Shown here one piece after another: positions 41,001 to 48,827 of a stretch of DNA of 64,000 nt (position 1 is the first letter of the stretch; each line of letters opens with the position of its first letter). The notes beneath the pieces are model-generated. The model had not been told where the DNA came from, made no database searches, and was given only the letters and a program-made list of their open reading frames with translations. Origin of the DNA: a virus. The DNA lies in IMG/VR virus record IMGVR_UViG_3300000553_000012, positions 32,390 through 96,389 of that record, one strand, 5' to 3'. Made by a program: the position numbers and the translations under genes.

Positions 41001-41501
41001 TTAAATTTGTTCCTTATAAAAAATCATTGGTCCGAGTTGTGTAGTTTTAATCATATGTTTCCAATTTGGATGAACATATATTGCGTGAAAAAATAATGCT
41101 CCGTTAGAAACATCATATGTGTTTTTTCTATATACATATTCAGCAATTTTATAGGCCTTTTGATAGACCTTTTGATTAATGTGAGGAAGCTTATTTGAAC
41201 ACACCCAAGAAAATTGGCAATGATTTCCGTGCTTTTGATATACAACACCACAAGGAGTATCTGAAAATATTTTATTATATTTGGTTCTATTTATAATTAC
41301 ATTACTAACTGCCATTTGACTCTTTATTGGTTGATTTCCGGCTTCAAAATAAGCGTTGTCAGCCATACATTTAATTTGTCTTTCATCATTTAGATTCATT
41401 ATATTAGTTTGTATTGGATTTGCATATGTGCTATATACTCCAAATATAAATGATAATATAGCCAATAAAATTAGTACAATTAATTTATATTTGTTTAACA
41501 T
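41001..41501 (-). CDS. SleB-like cell wall hydrolase
   Basis: A 166-residue protein starting with a membrane/signal segment (MLNKYKLIVLILLAILSFIF), then a hydrolase_2 (SleB) domain: ADNAYFEAGNQPIKSQMAVS (catalytic glutamate at about 61), VIINRTKY, CGVVYQK and QFSWVC. SleB-type enzymes cut peptidoglycan glycan strands. The signal suggests export or signal-anchor release. I choose ATG at 41501 (AGAGGAC upstream) over an earlier in-frame start at 41564. A long structured leader precedes it. Confidence 0.82.
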   Translation of the reverse strand: MLNKYKLIVLILLAILSFIFGVYSTYANPIQTNIMNLNDERQIKCMADNAYFEAGNQPIKSQMAVSNVIINRTKYNKIFSDTPCGVVYQKHGNHCQFSWVCSNKLPHINQKVYQKAYKIAEYVYRKNTYDVSNGALFFHAIYVHPNWKHMIKTTQLGPMIFYKEQI

Positions 41502-41713
41502 TTTAGTCCTCTTAGTAAATGATTTTGGTTCAGATCCAAAAATCTGACTACTAAGAAGATACAAAGACCTTCATCGTCCATCCCTTTCGACTTAGGAATG
41601 CAAAATCATTAGTGTTTTCGTTGGTGGAATTATCATGAAGATAATTCCGCTTTCTAGCCATCTATGACATTGAAGCTTGCGTCGAATAGTATGGAAGAGT
41701 GATCTTCCACTTA
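41502..41713 (-). promoter_or_regulatory. Structured leader of the SleB-like gene
   Basis: About 210 bases with no convincing gene. Several strong hairpins can be drawn on the minus strand: GGAAGA/TCTTCC, GGAATTATC/GATAATTCC (9 bp) and a long one CTTAGTA...TACTAAG enclosing CAGAT/ATCTG. The last stem ends directly at the ribosome-binding site AGGAC. A late box sits at the upstream end. Confidence 0.5.
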
Positions 41714-41721
41714 TATTTATA
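41714..41721 (-). promoter_or_regulatory. Late-type promoter (TATAAATA)
   Basis: A perfect late box on the minus strand at the start of the structured leader of the wall hydrolase gene, right behind the upstream gene. Confidence 0.6.
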
Positions 41722-41723
41722 TG

Positions 41724-42098
41724 TTATCGTCTCATACTTGCTATTTCTTTTGCCTTTTCTTTGTTATCAGCAAAAATCGGCACCAAATTAGATTTATGCA
41801 TAACAGCCACACCGATAAGTTTATTTTCTCCGGAATAAACCATTGCTTTTGGTTTAACCGCCACTCCACTAGGAATAATATCTGATGTCTTTGGCGTGTA
41901 TCTATCAATAGGACTAGAATACATACCATAGCTATTGGAGGGGCTTGGAGTGGGTTGTTTATTATTAGATGAGGTATATCCCATCTTTTTAAGATGCTTA
42001 TCTAGCTCTTTCTGTGCAGCTATAATTTTAGCAGTTTTTTTTGATGTTTTTCGCCTACGAGTGTTTGTTGTGGTAAAATAAACCGGCATTAACGTCAT
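41724..42098 (-). CDS. Conserved phage protein (124 aa)
   Basis: A basic N-terminus with RRRKTSKKTAKIIAAQKELD, a disordered serine/proline centre and a C-terminal fold ending VAVMHKSNLVPIF...ASMRR. From memory similar ends occur in T4-like marine phages. I choose ATG at 42098, which has GGAGG upstream, over an earlier in-frame ATG at 42110. Function unknown. Confidence 0.65.
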   Translation of the reverse strand: MTLMPVYFTTTNTRRRKTSKKTAKIIAAQKELDKHLKKMGYTSSNNKQPTPSPSNSYGMYSSPIDRYTPKTSDIIPSGVAVKPKAMVYSGENKLIGVAVMHKSNLVPIFADNKEKAKEIASMRR

Positions 42099-42121
42099 AT
42101 CAACCTCCATATTAGAAGATT

Positions 42122-42149
42122 ATAATATCATATGTTAAATTAATGTCAA
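42122..42149 (-). promoter_or_regulatory. Sigma70-like promoter
   Basis: TTGACA, 16 bases, TATTAT on the minus strand. The TGA stop of the HNH-like gene lies inside the -35 box. Confidence 0.6.
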
Positions 42150-42622
42150 TAATCAAAAACAGCAATTAAATCTGGAAGTTCTCCTAAGTCTGAATTATGG
42201 TGTGCAGAGTTAAACATTTTAAAATCATCTTTGATATATTTTTGAACTTGCCAAATTGGATAAGGAACCCTATGAATTCCGTGATTTTTTCCTCTATGAT
42301 GCGACATACATAACACTTTCATATTATACGGACTATCTATAAAATCTTCCGATTCTTTAAATGAAGACCAATCAAAATCAGGATGATCTATTTTTACTTT
42401 ATTCCAATCAATAGCATTAGCATATGCCCATTCTATATAAAAATGATGACATTCTCTGTTTTCTTTAGATCCACATATCCAACAAGGAATATCTTCTTCT
42501 TTTATTAATTTTTTTACTGTACGTTTAAATGTGGAAGAAGAAGTTCTCTTTTCATGGTAAGGATACCACACATCAATTTCAAAACTATCTTTTACTTCAT
42601 GCCGATCTAGTGAGTTTGTCAT
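42146..42622 (-). CDS. HNH-like endonuclease
   Basis: A 158-residue protein with the zinc pair CWIC (about residue 48), ECHHFYIEW (HH of the HNH motif, about 58-66) and VLCMSHHRGKNHGIH near residues 103-117. This order fits HNH/recombination endonuclease VII-type folds. Start ATG at 42622 overlaps the stop of the preceding gene. It could be a homing nuclease or a host-DNA nuclease. Confidence 0.75.
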   Translation of the reverse strand: MTNSLDRHEVKDSFEIDVWYPYHEKRTSSSTFKRTVKKLIKEEDIPCWICGSKENRECHHFYIEWAYANAIDWNKVKIDHPDFDWSSFKESEDFIDSPYNMKVLCMSHHRGKNHGIHRVPYPIWQVQKYIKDDFKMFNSAHHNSDLGELPDLIAVFDY

Positions 42623-43044
42623 TAGTCCCAAAGTGCTCTAAAATATTTACCAAATAGTCGAAGACCATTATCAATTCGCGCACAATATGAATTATATTTT
42701 TCTATATCAAATACTGATTTTGATTCCCAACAAGAATTTGAAATTTCGCCAAAAGTAGAAATCATTTCATCAAGAACCCAAGTCCAACGGGCGTCAAAAT
42801 TATCATCAATGTCCCATTCATTTATTTTTTCAGGGGCCGCGGTTGAACGAATATCTTCAGGTACATCTTCATCATCTACAAAAGGTGTACCGTGTTTAGT
42901 TTCTTTTAATTGAATAAGCATTGGATGAATAATTAAAGAAAGCGTGTGATCCATATTCCAAGTATCCCATGGATCGATTTTGATTTCAATCTTACGTTCT
43001 TTTCCAGATTCAAAGCTGGGAAATCTACCTAACTTAATTTTCAT
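42622..43044 (-). CDS. Conserved phage protein (140 aa)
   Basis: A tryptophan-rich acidic protein. IDPWDTWNMDHTLSLIIHPM and WTWVLDEMISTFGEI are, from memory, strongly conserved across T4-like marine phages. No known motif. It overlaps the basic gene at 43034 upstream and the HNH-like gene downstream. Confidence 0.7.
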   Translation of the reverse strand: MKIKLGRFPSFESGKERKIEIKIDPWDTWNMDHTLSLIIHPMLIQLKETKHGTPFVDDEDVPEDIRSTAAPEKINEWDIDDNFDARWTWVLDEMISTFGEISNSCWESKSVFDIEKYNSYCARIDNGLRLFGKYFRALWD

Positions 43045-43297
43045 TAGTAGCTTCTTTCTTTGGTTTTGGATTACCCCAATATGTATTAGTCTTAACTTTA
43101 ATAAACCTACGGTTAGTTGCTGATTTATCTGGATTTGGTATGGTAATCCATGGATTCTTCAATTGTTTCCATGCAATTGAAATATTTTCTAATTTTTGTA
43201 AATAAGTTCTATCTGCTCGAATAGATTGGCAAATTCCGCGAGAAACTGTAGAATGAATTCCTTTTGATGTATACTTTTTTCGTGTTTTTACTGCCAT
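43034..43297 (-). CDS. Conserved small basic protein (87 aa)
   Basis: A basic protein starting MAVKTRKKYTSKGIHSTVSR. The rich lysine and arginine content suggests nucleic-acid binding. It lies directly downstream of tRNA-Gly. Function unknown. Confidence 0.6.
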   Translation of the reverse strand: MAVKTRKKYTSKGIHSTVSRGICQSIRADRTYLQKLENISIAWKQLKNPWITIPNPDKSATNRRFIKVKTNTYWGNPKPKKEATNEN

Positions 43298-43321
43298 TTT
43301 ATATTCCTTTAATTATTAAAT

Positions 43322-43395
43322 TGGAGAGACCGGAGAGAATCGAACTCTCATCTTTGGCTTGGAAGGCGATTATAATACCATTATACTACGGTCTC
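43322..43395 (-). tRNA. tRNA-Gly (UCC anticodon)
   Basis: A 74-base cloverleaf: acceptor GAGACCG/CGGTCTC, T arm GAGAG TTCGATT CTCTC, anticodon loop CTTCCAA (anticodon TCC), CCA encoded. The anticodon stem (ATCGC/GCCAA) has two mismatches and the D stem only three pairs, so it may be a weak or decaying tRNA. Confidence 0.8.
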
Positions 43396-43396
43396 G

Positions 43397-43618
43397 TTAC
43401 GGAAGCATATCATAAAATTTGCCGGAATTTTGGCCGATTGCTCTTACTCTATTTTTTGGATATCTTTTTTTAGCATATTCTAATGCTCTAGCTATAGATT
43501 GGGGCCTATTAGCTATGCCTCCTTCTATTTTTCTCCATGTATTATCTATACCTAAGACTTCAATTATAATTGTTTCATATTTTTCTGAAGCTTCATTGAA
43601 ATCTTTAAAATTTTTCAT
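43397..43618 (-). CDS. Hypothetical protein (73 aa)
   Basis: A small basic protein with beta-type start (KYETIIIEVLGIDNTWRKIE) and a helical second half (RALEYAKKRYPKNRVRAIG). It resembles small phage proteins of unknown role. It overlaps the gene upstream and ends two bases from tRNA-Gly. Confidence 0.55.
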   Translation of the reverse strand: MKNFKDFNEASEKYETIIIEVLGIDNTWRKIEGGIANRPQSIARALEYAKKRYPKNRVRAIGQNSGKFYDMLP

Positions 43619-43845
43619 TAGACTGCCATTTTTGGAGTTGCTGGTGATAATGCATTTAAGGAATCGAATAACATAGCATCGGCTGATTCTTGACTACCAA
43701 AACTAATACCTAATCCTCGTCTAGCATATGCAGCCATTACTGTAGCCAATACTGTAAGCTCTTCGCCAGTTTCACATTCCATAATTATTTCATCTAATTT
43801 ATTTAAGAAATGCTTTACTTTTAGTTCTAATTCAATATCATCCAT
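43618..43845 (-). CDS. Hypothetical protein (75 aa)
   Basis: A small acidic helical protein (LELKVKHFLNKLDEIIMECE at residues 5-24). No motif recognised. It sits between tRNA-Thr and the next small gene, sharing a base with it. Confidence 0.55.
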   Translation of the reverse strand: MDDIELELKVKHFLNKLDEIIMECETGEELTVLATVMAAYARRGLGISFGSQESADAMLFDSLNALSPATPKMAV

Positions 43846-43882
43846 CTTAATTCCTTGATAAGAGTTTTAAATAATTATACAT

Positions 43883-43957
43883 TGGTGCTCTCACTCTGAC
43901 TTGCACAGAGAATAAGGGGTTACAAAACCCTCGGTATACTACTTTACCTATGAGAGC
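43883..43957 (-). tRNA. tRNA-Thr (UGU anticodon)
   Basis: A 75-base cloverleaf: acceptor GCTCTCA/TGAGAGC, D arm GGTA/TACC, anticodon stem AGGGT/CCCCT with one mismatch, loop TTTGTAA (anticodon TGT), T stem CTCTG/CAGAG, discriminator A and CCA. The T loop is TGCAAGT, with G where nearly all tRNAs have T at position 55. Its 5-prime end abuts the stop codon of the gene at 43958. Confidence 0.85.
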
Positions 43958-44239
43958 TTACTTTTCATTATAATATTCTACAGCATAATCTTTTATAAAA
44001 ATCAAATCATTATTATCAATATGCTTTTGAACACAGGTATCACATAAAATAGCGCCATTATGATAATCTACTTCTTCTACAAATTTCCAAACTTGTAGAT
44101 CAATAATATTTGATCCATAATGTCCAAAAAGTCTTCCTGTGCTTTTTTGATATTCAGAAGAACAATTTTTAGCTTGAGTTTCAGAATAATAGTTTTCATA
44201 TTTTATATTACAACTATCACATTTTACATATTTTTTCAT
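43958..44239 (-). CDS. Zinc-binding hypothetical protein (93 aa)
   Basis: Two cysteine pairs, CDSC (residues 7-10) and CDTC (about 70-73), plus a histidine-rich end suggest a zinc-stabilised fold. No enzyme motif. It overlaps the HAD gene upstream and runs directly into tRNA-Thr, so the two RNAs are probably one transcript. Confidence 0.6.
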   Translation of the reverse strand: MKKYVKCDSCNIKYENYYSETQAKNCSSEYQKSTGRLFGHYGSNIIDLQVWKFVEEVDYHNGAILCDTCVQKHIDNNDLIFIKDYAVEYYNEK

Positions 44240-44856
44240 TATATACTCGTTGTTGTTATAGACGTTTTTCCTGAATGATCATCATGATTGACATGATGTG
44301 CGTGAAAATTGACATCCGGATGATCTTGTTTTAATGATAAAAACGAAGAAAGATTGTCTTTAGAATCATCATATAAATGAACAGACTTATAGCCATGTTG
44401 TTTAATTAGATTAGAAATAACTTTTCTTTTTGTTTCGGGTGGACGGCCTTCCATATTTCCGGCGCGTCTTACATGAACTTTATTAATATCTATACCATAT
44501 TTATTCATAAACTCTGAAAACTTTGGCTGATCATCAAAATCTGATCTAGCAGTTACAATTTCTGTTTTACCTCCCTGTCTATGTATTGCTTTTAGTTTAG
44601 CAAGCATTTTACGGATTGGTTTTGCAGTTTGATTGAGTTTGTTAGCTGATCTAAAATCGCTAAAATCATAACTATGTCCTGATGGAAGCTTATGATTATT
44701 GAATTCTTGATTAGTAAGAGACTGTACTCTTTCTCCTTGAGGATTTAACACATGAATTTGTAATTTACTTGGATCATGCGCAAAAAGAGTTTCATCCATA
44801 TCAAATGCATGAAGTGTATTATTAGACTCATATACAAATTGAACAAAAGATGTCAT
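44239..44856 (-). CDS. HAD-family phosphatase
   Basis: A 205-residue HAD hydrolase. Motif I is FDMDETLF (nucleophile D19, acid D21), motif II VTARSDF, and HLYDDSKDNL gives motif IV. T4-like phages have related genes near RNA-repair functions, but no kinase domain is present here. The C-terminus is histidine-rich. It lies directly after tRNA-Arg on the leftward transcript. Confidence 0.8.
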   Translation of the reverse strand: MTSFVQFVYESNNTLHAFDMDETLFAHDPSKLQIHVLNPQGERVQSLTNQEFNNHKLPSGHSYDFSDFRSANKLNQTAKPIRKMLAKLKAIHRQGGKTEIVTARSDFDDQPKFSEFMNKYGIDINKVHVRRAGNMEGRPPETKRKVISNLIKQHGYKSVHLYDDSKDNLSSFLSLKQDHPDVNFHAHHVNHDDHSGKTSITTTSI

Positions 44857-44882
44857 TTTTTATCCTTTTTGGATATTTATTA

Positions 44883-44957
44883 TGGCGCGTCTGCTAGGAA
44901 TCAAACCTAGAATAAAAGTTTAGAAGACTCTTGTGATATTCATTTCACCACAGACGC
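44883..44957 (-). tRNA. tRNA-Arg (UCU anticodon)
   Basis: A 75-base cloverleaf: acceptor GCGTCTG/CAGACGC, D arm GTGA/TCAC, anticodon stem AGAGT/ACTTT, loop CTTCTAA (anticodon TCT), T arm CTAGG TTTGATT CCTAG, discriminator G and CCA. It reads AGA, a common codon in AT-rich phages. Confidence 0.93.
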
Positions 44958-44963
44958 CAAAAT

Positions 44964-45140
44964 TTAATATTTTTTAATTTTTTTGTCTAATGAAATTTCA
45001 GCCCAATCCAGCCAATCGAGTTCTTCATTATCTAATCGTTCACCATGCTTATATCTTTTCATAAGCTCATCTCGCATTTGTTTGATGGCGCTTACTCCAT
45101 TTTTATATGTCGGTAAAGAATATTGTTTGACACTCATCAT
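44964..45140 (-). CDS. Hypothetical protein (58 aa)
   Basis: The first gene of the leftward arm, read from ATG at 45140 with AAAGGAAA upstream; an earlier in-frame start at 45182 lacks a ribosome site. A charged helical protein (MRDELMKRYKHGERLDNEEL). No motif recognised. Confidence 0.55.
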   Translation of the reverse strand: MMSVKQYSLPTYKNGVSAIKQMRDELMKRYKHGERLDNEELDWLDWAEISLDKKIKKY

Positions 45141-45173
45141 GCTAAGTTTCCTTTCATATTCATATTTAATATC

Positions 45174-45201
45174 ATTATACAATCTTTTTAATTAATGTAA
45201 A
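45174..45201 (-). promoter_or_regulatory. Sigma70-like promoter of the leftward arm
   Basis: TTTACA, 16 bases, TATAAT on the minus strand. It is back to back with the rightward late box at 45205 and marks the strand switch of the window. Confidence 0.6.
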
Positions 45202-45204
45202 TAG

Positions 45205-45212
45205 TATAAATA
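45205..45212 (+). promoter_or_regulatory. Late-type promoter (TATAAATA)
   Basis: A perfect late box 22 bases upstream of the tail-tube-like gene. Confidence 0.65.
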
Positions 45213-45233
45213 AAAAAGAATTTGGAGAAATTT

Positions 45234-45749
45234 ATGACAACACCATTTCAACCATCAGATATTAATTTTTTATCTCCTCTTGGTTTTAAATTTCAAATTA
45301 CAAAGCTTCCTAATTTTGACTATTATGTTCAAAGTTTTGATTTTCCAGGTCTTACTCTAAATGAAACAAAAGATTTACAAACCCCGTTTAATAAAATAAT
45401 TATTCCGGGTGATCATACAACATGGGATCATTTTTCTGTTACATTTAAAATTGATGAAAATATGAACGGATATTTTGAAATTTATAATTGGATAATCGGA
45501 ATTGGCAAACCCGACAATTTTGGCCAATATGCGGCTTTAGCATCTCAACCAAATGGCTATGGAGTAGAAATTGATGCTGATCTTATAATTTTAAATGGAA
45601 CAATGAATCCCAATATAAAAGTAACTTTTCTTGATGTAATACCTGTCAGATTGTCAGGATTCAAATTTGATTCTACAGAAATAGATGTAAACTATATTAC
45701 AGCTACAGCAGAATTTAAATATCGAGAATATGTTTATTCTTTAGTTTAA
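45234..45749 (+). CDS. Tail tube-like protein (gp19/gp54-type fold)
   Basis: A 171-residue protein. YYVQSFDFPGLTLNETKDLQ and IIPGDHTTWDHFSVTFKIDE match the beta-sandwich sequence style of T4-type tail tube proteins. True start ATG at 45234 follows TTTGGAGAAA; an upstream in-frame TTG is rejected. It has a late box, as a virion gene should. It stands apart from other tail genes, next to uvsY. It may be the tube itself or a tube-end protein such as gp48/gp54. Confidence 0.7.
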   Translation: MTTPFQPSDINFLSPLGFKFQITKLPNFDYYVQSFDFPGLTLNETKDLQTPFNKIIIPGDHTTWDHFSVTFKIDENMNGYFEIYNWIIGIGKPDNFGQYAALASQPNGYGVEIDADLIILNGTMNPNIKVTFLDVIPVRLSGFKFDSTEIDVNYITATAEFKYREYVYSLV

Positions 45750-45765
45750 TTACAAAAAATAGTTA

Positions 45766-45794
45766 TTGACAATTCAAATGTTTTATTGTATAAT
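45766..45794 (+). promoter_or_regulatory. Consensus sigma70 promoter for uvsY-uvsW
   Basis: TTGACA, 17 bases, TATAAT: a perfect match. It starts the rightward recombination/replication unit. Confidence 0.85.
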
Positions 45795-45840
45795 GAGTAT
45801 AACGTGAAAAAATACTATACTATATTATGGAGAATATTCT

Positions 45841-46275
45841 ATGAAATTAGAAGAAATATATGATCTATGGAAAGAAGATTCAAATATTGATATTACAATT
45901 ATCGATAAAGTAGCGGTAAGTATTCCAAAACTTCATCATAAATATTATCAGATATTTTCTAATGAAAGACTTATTCTAAGAAAATTAGAAGCAGATTATA
46001 AAAAGTTATATCTATTAAAATTTGATTATTTTATGGGAGTACTTGATAAAGAAACTCTTGAAGAAAAGAGATGGAAACCTAATCCAAGAAATATCTTAAA
46101 ATCTGATATTCCAATGCATATCGATGCTGATGAAGATATTATCAATTTAACGTTAAAAATTTCATATCAAAAAGAAAAAATATTTGTTTTAGAGTCTATC
46201 ATTAAACAAATTCATGAAAGAGGATATATTGTTAAAAACTGGTTAGACTATCAAAGATTTATTAATGGAGCATAA
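45841..46275 (+). CDS. uvsY: UvsY-like recombination mediator
   Basis: A 144-residue protein in the size range of T4 UvsY (137). It begins MKLEEIYDLWKEDSNID and is helical with KARLDY-like spacing (LLKFDYFMGVLDKETLEEK). UvsY loads UvsX onto single-stranded DNA covered by gp32. Its place directly before uvsW and the presence of uvsX in the window support the call. It overlaps uvsW by one base. Confidence 0.8.
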   Translation: MKLEEIYDLWKEDSNIDITIIDKVAVSIPKLHHKYYQIFSNERLILRKLEADYKKLYLLKFDYFMGVLDKETLEEKRWKPNPRNILKSDIPMHIDADEDIINLTLKISYQKEKIFVLESIIKQIHERGYIVKNWLDYQRFINGA

Positions 46276-47726
46276 TGGACGATATAATAAAAATCTCTAA
46301 AGTAAATGAGACACACATAAAAATAGATTGCGATGCATCCGTAGCCATGGAGCTATCGGATCATTTTACATTTATGATTCCAAATGCTAAATTTCATCCA
46401 TTAGTTAAAAATAAAATCTGGGATGGGAAAATAAGATTAATGAATATAATGAATCGGCAAATATATGCTGGTTTATTAGATAGTGTTAAAGACTTTGCTA
46501 AATCTAGAAATTATGAAATAGAATTGTTGTCAGATTTTAATGATAATGAATATTCTTTAATAGAAGCTGAAAAATTTATTAAATCTCTTAATATACCATT
46601 TGAACCGCGGGATTATCAAATATCGGCTTTAGTTCATGGCATACGTAAAAATAGAGCATTGTTATTATCTCCAACAGCATCAGGAAAGTCATTAATTATA
46701 TATTTACTAATGAGATATTATAATGCGAGAACTCTTATTATTGTGCCAACTGTTTCTTTGGTTCATCAACTTGCTGGTGATTTTGCTGATTATGGGTTTA
46801 TGGATGGTGATAGTATTCATCGCATTACTTCTGGTACCGATAAACAATCAGATTGTAAAATTGTCATATCAACGTGGCAAAGTTTATACAAGATGGATAA
46901 AAAATATTTCTCGCAATTTGATGTGGTGATAGGAGATGAAGCACATCTTTTTAAAGCAAAATCTCTCACATCAATTATGGAAAAATTAACAGAATGCAAA
47001 TATAGATTTGGATTTACGGGAACGCTAGATGGCAGTGAGACAAATAAGCTAGTTCTTGAAGGTCTTTTTGGTGCAGTTAAAAAAGTTGCTTCTACTGTAG
47101 ACTTAATAGAAAAAAAATATTTAGCAGACTTAAAAATAAAAGTTCTTATGCTCAAATATTCTGATGAAGTAAAAAAACAAAATAAAAGAAATGATTATCA
47201 AACTGAAATAGATTTTATAGTAAGACATACAGGAAGAAATCGATTTATCAAAAATTTAGTGTTATCATTAAAAGGCAATACACTTTTATTATTTCAATAT
47301 ATCGATAAACACGGTAAAGAATTATATTCTGAAATTAATAATGAAGCTGTAGATAGAAAAGTATTTTTTATTCATGGTGGAATAGACGGAACAGATAGAG
47401 AAGAAATTCGTAAAATAGTTGAAAATGAAAAAAATGCTATAATTATAGCATCATCCGGCACATTTTCAACAGGAGTAAATCTTAAAAATTTACATAATGT
47501 CGTATTCAGTTCTCCAAGTAAGTCTAAAATAAAAACACTACAATCAATTGGCCGCGGCCTTAGAAAATCAAATACCAAAGAATTGATGACTCTTTTTGAT
47601 ATAGCAGATGATTTATCTTGGAAATCTAAAACAAATTATACTTTAGAACATTTTAAAGAAAGATTGAAAATTTATGCATCTGAAGGATTTGATTATAAAA
47701 TTTATTCAATCGATATCAAAGAATAA
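46275..47726 (+). CDS. uvsW: UvsW-like DNA helicase
   Basis: A 483-residue SF2 helicase that rewinds and branch-migrates DNA and resolves R-loops. Motif I is LLLSPTASGKS (about residues 133-143), motif II VVIGDEAHLF, motif III FGFTGT and motif VI SIGRGLRKS. The N-terminal 100 residues match the UvsW extra domain in length. It sits in an operon with UvsY. Confidence 0.92.
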   Translation: MDDIIKISKVNETHIKIDCDASVAMELSDHFTFMIPNAKFHPLVKNKIWDGKIRLMNIMNRQIYAGLLDSVKDFAKSRNYEIELLSDFNDNEYSLIEAEKFIKSLNIPFEPRDYQISALVHGIRKNRALLLSPTASGKSLIIYLLMRYYNARTLIIVPTVSLVHQLAGDFADYGFMDGDSIHRITSGTDKQSDCKIVISTWQSLYKMDKKYFSQFDVVIGDEAHLFKAKSLTSIMEKLTECKYRFGFTGTLDGSETNKLVLEGLFGAVKKVASTVDLIEKKYLADLKIKVLMLKYSDEVKKQNKRNDYQTEIDFIVRHTGRNRFIKNLVLSLKGNTLLLFQYIDKHGKELYSEINNEAVDRKVFFIHGGIDGTDREEIRKIVENEKNAIIIASSGTFSTGVNLKNLHNVVFSSPSKSKIKTLQSIGRGLRKSNTKELMTLFDIADDLSWKSKTNYTLEHFKERLKIYASEGFDYKIYSIDIKE

Positions 47727-47730
47727 TAAA

Positions 47731-48090
47731 ATGGAAGAATATGAATACATCATGTTAAAATTAGTCAGTGGTGAATTGATAATTTCTAGGATCGATTCTT
47801 CTACAGAAAATGAATACATTCTTGAATATCCTACAATAATCAATTATACACATGATTTTTTTAATTTTAAGACTCAAATATATTTTGTGGCGGTAAATCC
47901 TTTTAATATAATGCAAAAGCTGTTTACTTTAAATAAAAAGCATGTTATGATGGTATTTGATGTTGATATTGAATTAATAATGCATTATGAAAAAACTATT
48001 AGAAAAAAAATTAATCAATATGATGAATCAGAAGAAGAAAACTATTCATTAGAAGAATTTGAAATAACTCCAAATACCAGTATGAATTGA
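47731..48090 (+). CDS. Hypothetical Sm-like phage protein (119 aa)
   Basis: The N-terminus YEYIMLKLVSGELIISRID is beta-type and resembles Sm-like barrels found near gp55 in marine T4-like phages. The end is acidic. I choose ATG at 47731 (after TAATAAA) over an in-frame ATG at 47674, which lies inside uvsW. Function unknown. Confidence 0.6.
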   Translation: MEEYEYIMLKLVSGELIISRIDSSTENEYILEYPTIINYTHDFFNFKTQIYFVAVNPFNIMQKLFTLNKKHVMMVFDVDIELIMHYEKTIRKKINQYDESEEENYSLEEFEITPNTSMN

Positions 48091-48097
48091 GAATTAT

Positions 48098-48631
48098 ATG
48101 ACTAAACCACATTATGTAGACAATAAATCATTTTATTTAGCTTTAGTAGAATATAAAAAGAAAAAAATTGAAGCGGAAGCATTGGGCAAACCCATGCCAA
48201 GAATTCCGGAATATATTGGAGTATGCATTTTTAAAATAGCTACCAGACTTGCTTCAAAAGGAAATTTTGTAAATTATTCATATAAAGAAGAAATGATATC
48301 TGATGGAATTGAAAATTGCATAAATTATCTTCATAATTTTGATCCGGATAAATCAAACAATCCATTTGCATATTTTACACGAATTCTTTTTAATGCATAT
48401 GTTCTTCGAATTCAAAAAGAAAAGAAACAACTTTATATTAAATATAAGTCATTTGAAAATGCCGTTCTTGTTGGAGGATCACAAGATTTAAATTCTAGAG
48501 ATATGAAAGATTCTACTAATATGTCAGTAACAGACAATATGACTGAATTTGTAAATGATTATGAAAACAAATTAAATGAAAAAAAGATTCCGAAGAAAAA
48601 AGGAATTGAAATTTTTATTGAAGGAGATTAA
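48098..48631 (+). CDS. 55: RNA polymerase sigma factor for late transcription (gp55)
   Basis: A 177-residue sigma70-related protein in the T4 gp55 size range. The helical core YKEEMISDGIENCINYLHNF with FDPDKSNNPFAYFTRILFNA (about residues 66-107) is the region-2-like sequence that reads TATAAATA. It directs host RNA polymerase to the late boxes listed here, working in T4 with gp33 and the gp45 clamp. No gp33 homologue was recognised in this window. Confidence 0.92.
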   Translation: MTKPHYVDNKSFYLALVEYKKKKIEAEALGKPMPRIPEYIGVCIFKIATRLASKGNFVNYSYKEEMISDGIENCINYLHNFDPDKSNNPFAYFTRILFNAYVLRIQKEKKQLYIKYKSFENAVLVGGSQDLNSRDMKDSTNMSVTDNMTEFVNDYENKLNEKKIPKKKGIEIFIEGD

Positions 48632-48632
48632 A

Positions 48633-48827
48633 ATGAAAACGTCGAGAGAAAATATTCCAGCAATAGTACAACAAATTGGCAATAGTATATTAGATTCTAC
48701 TAATAAAATTTATGTGCGTGAAAATTATAGAATGACTTTAGTATCTATTCGTAATTATTGTGATGAGATTATTGGAACATATGATAAAAATTCTCTTAAA
48801 GAAGAAGCTAAGAAAAAGAGGGCTTAA
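48633..48827 (+). CDS. Small hypothetical protein (64 aa)
   Basis: A small charged protein with AAGGAG before ATG at 48633. Its TAA overlaps the gp47 start. It contains RENYRMTLVSIRNYCDEII, helical, no motif. The longer frame from 48576 lies in gp55 and is rejected. Confidence 0.6.
   Translation: MKTSRENIPAIVQQIGNSILDSTNKIYVRENYRMTLVSIRNYCDEIIGTYDKNSLKEEAKKKRA

Noticed and set aside
41497-41590. A small gene inside the SleB-like leader (MDDEGLCIFLVV)
   Set aside because: The frame is short, overlaps the hydrolase start and coincides with a strong hairpin; RNA structure explains the sequence better.
46723-47578. Minus- and plus-strand frames within uvsW
   Set aside because: They are shadows of the helicase coding sequence with no start context.
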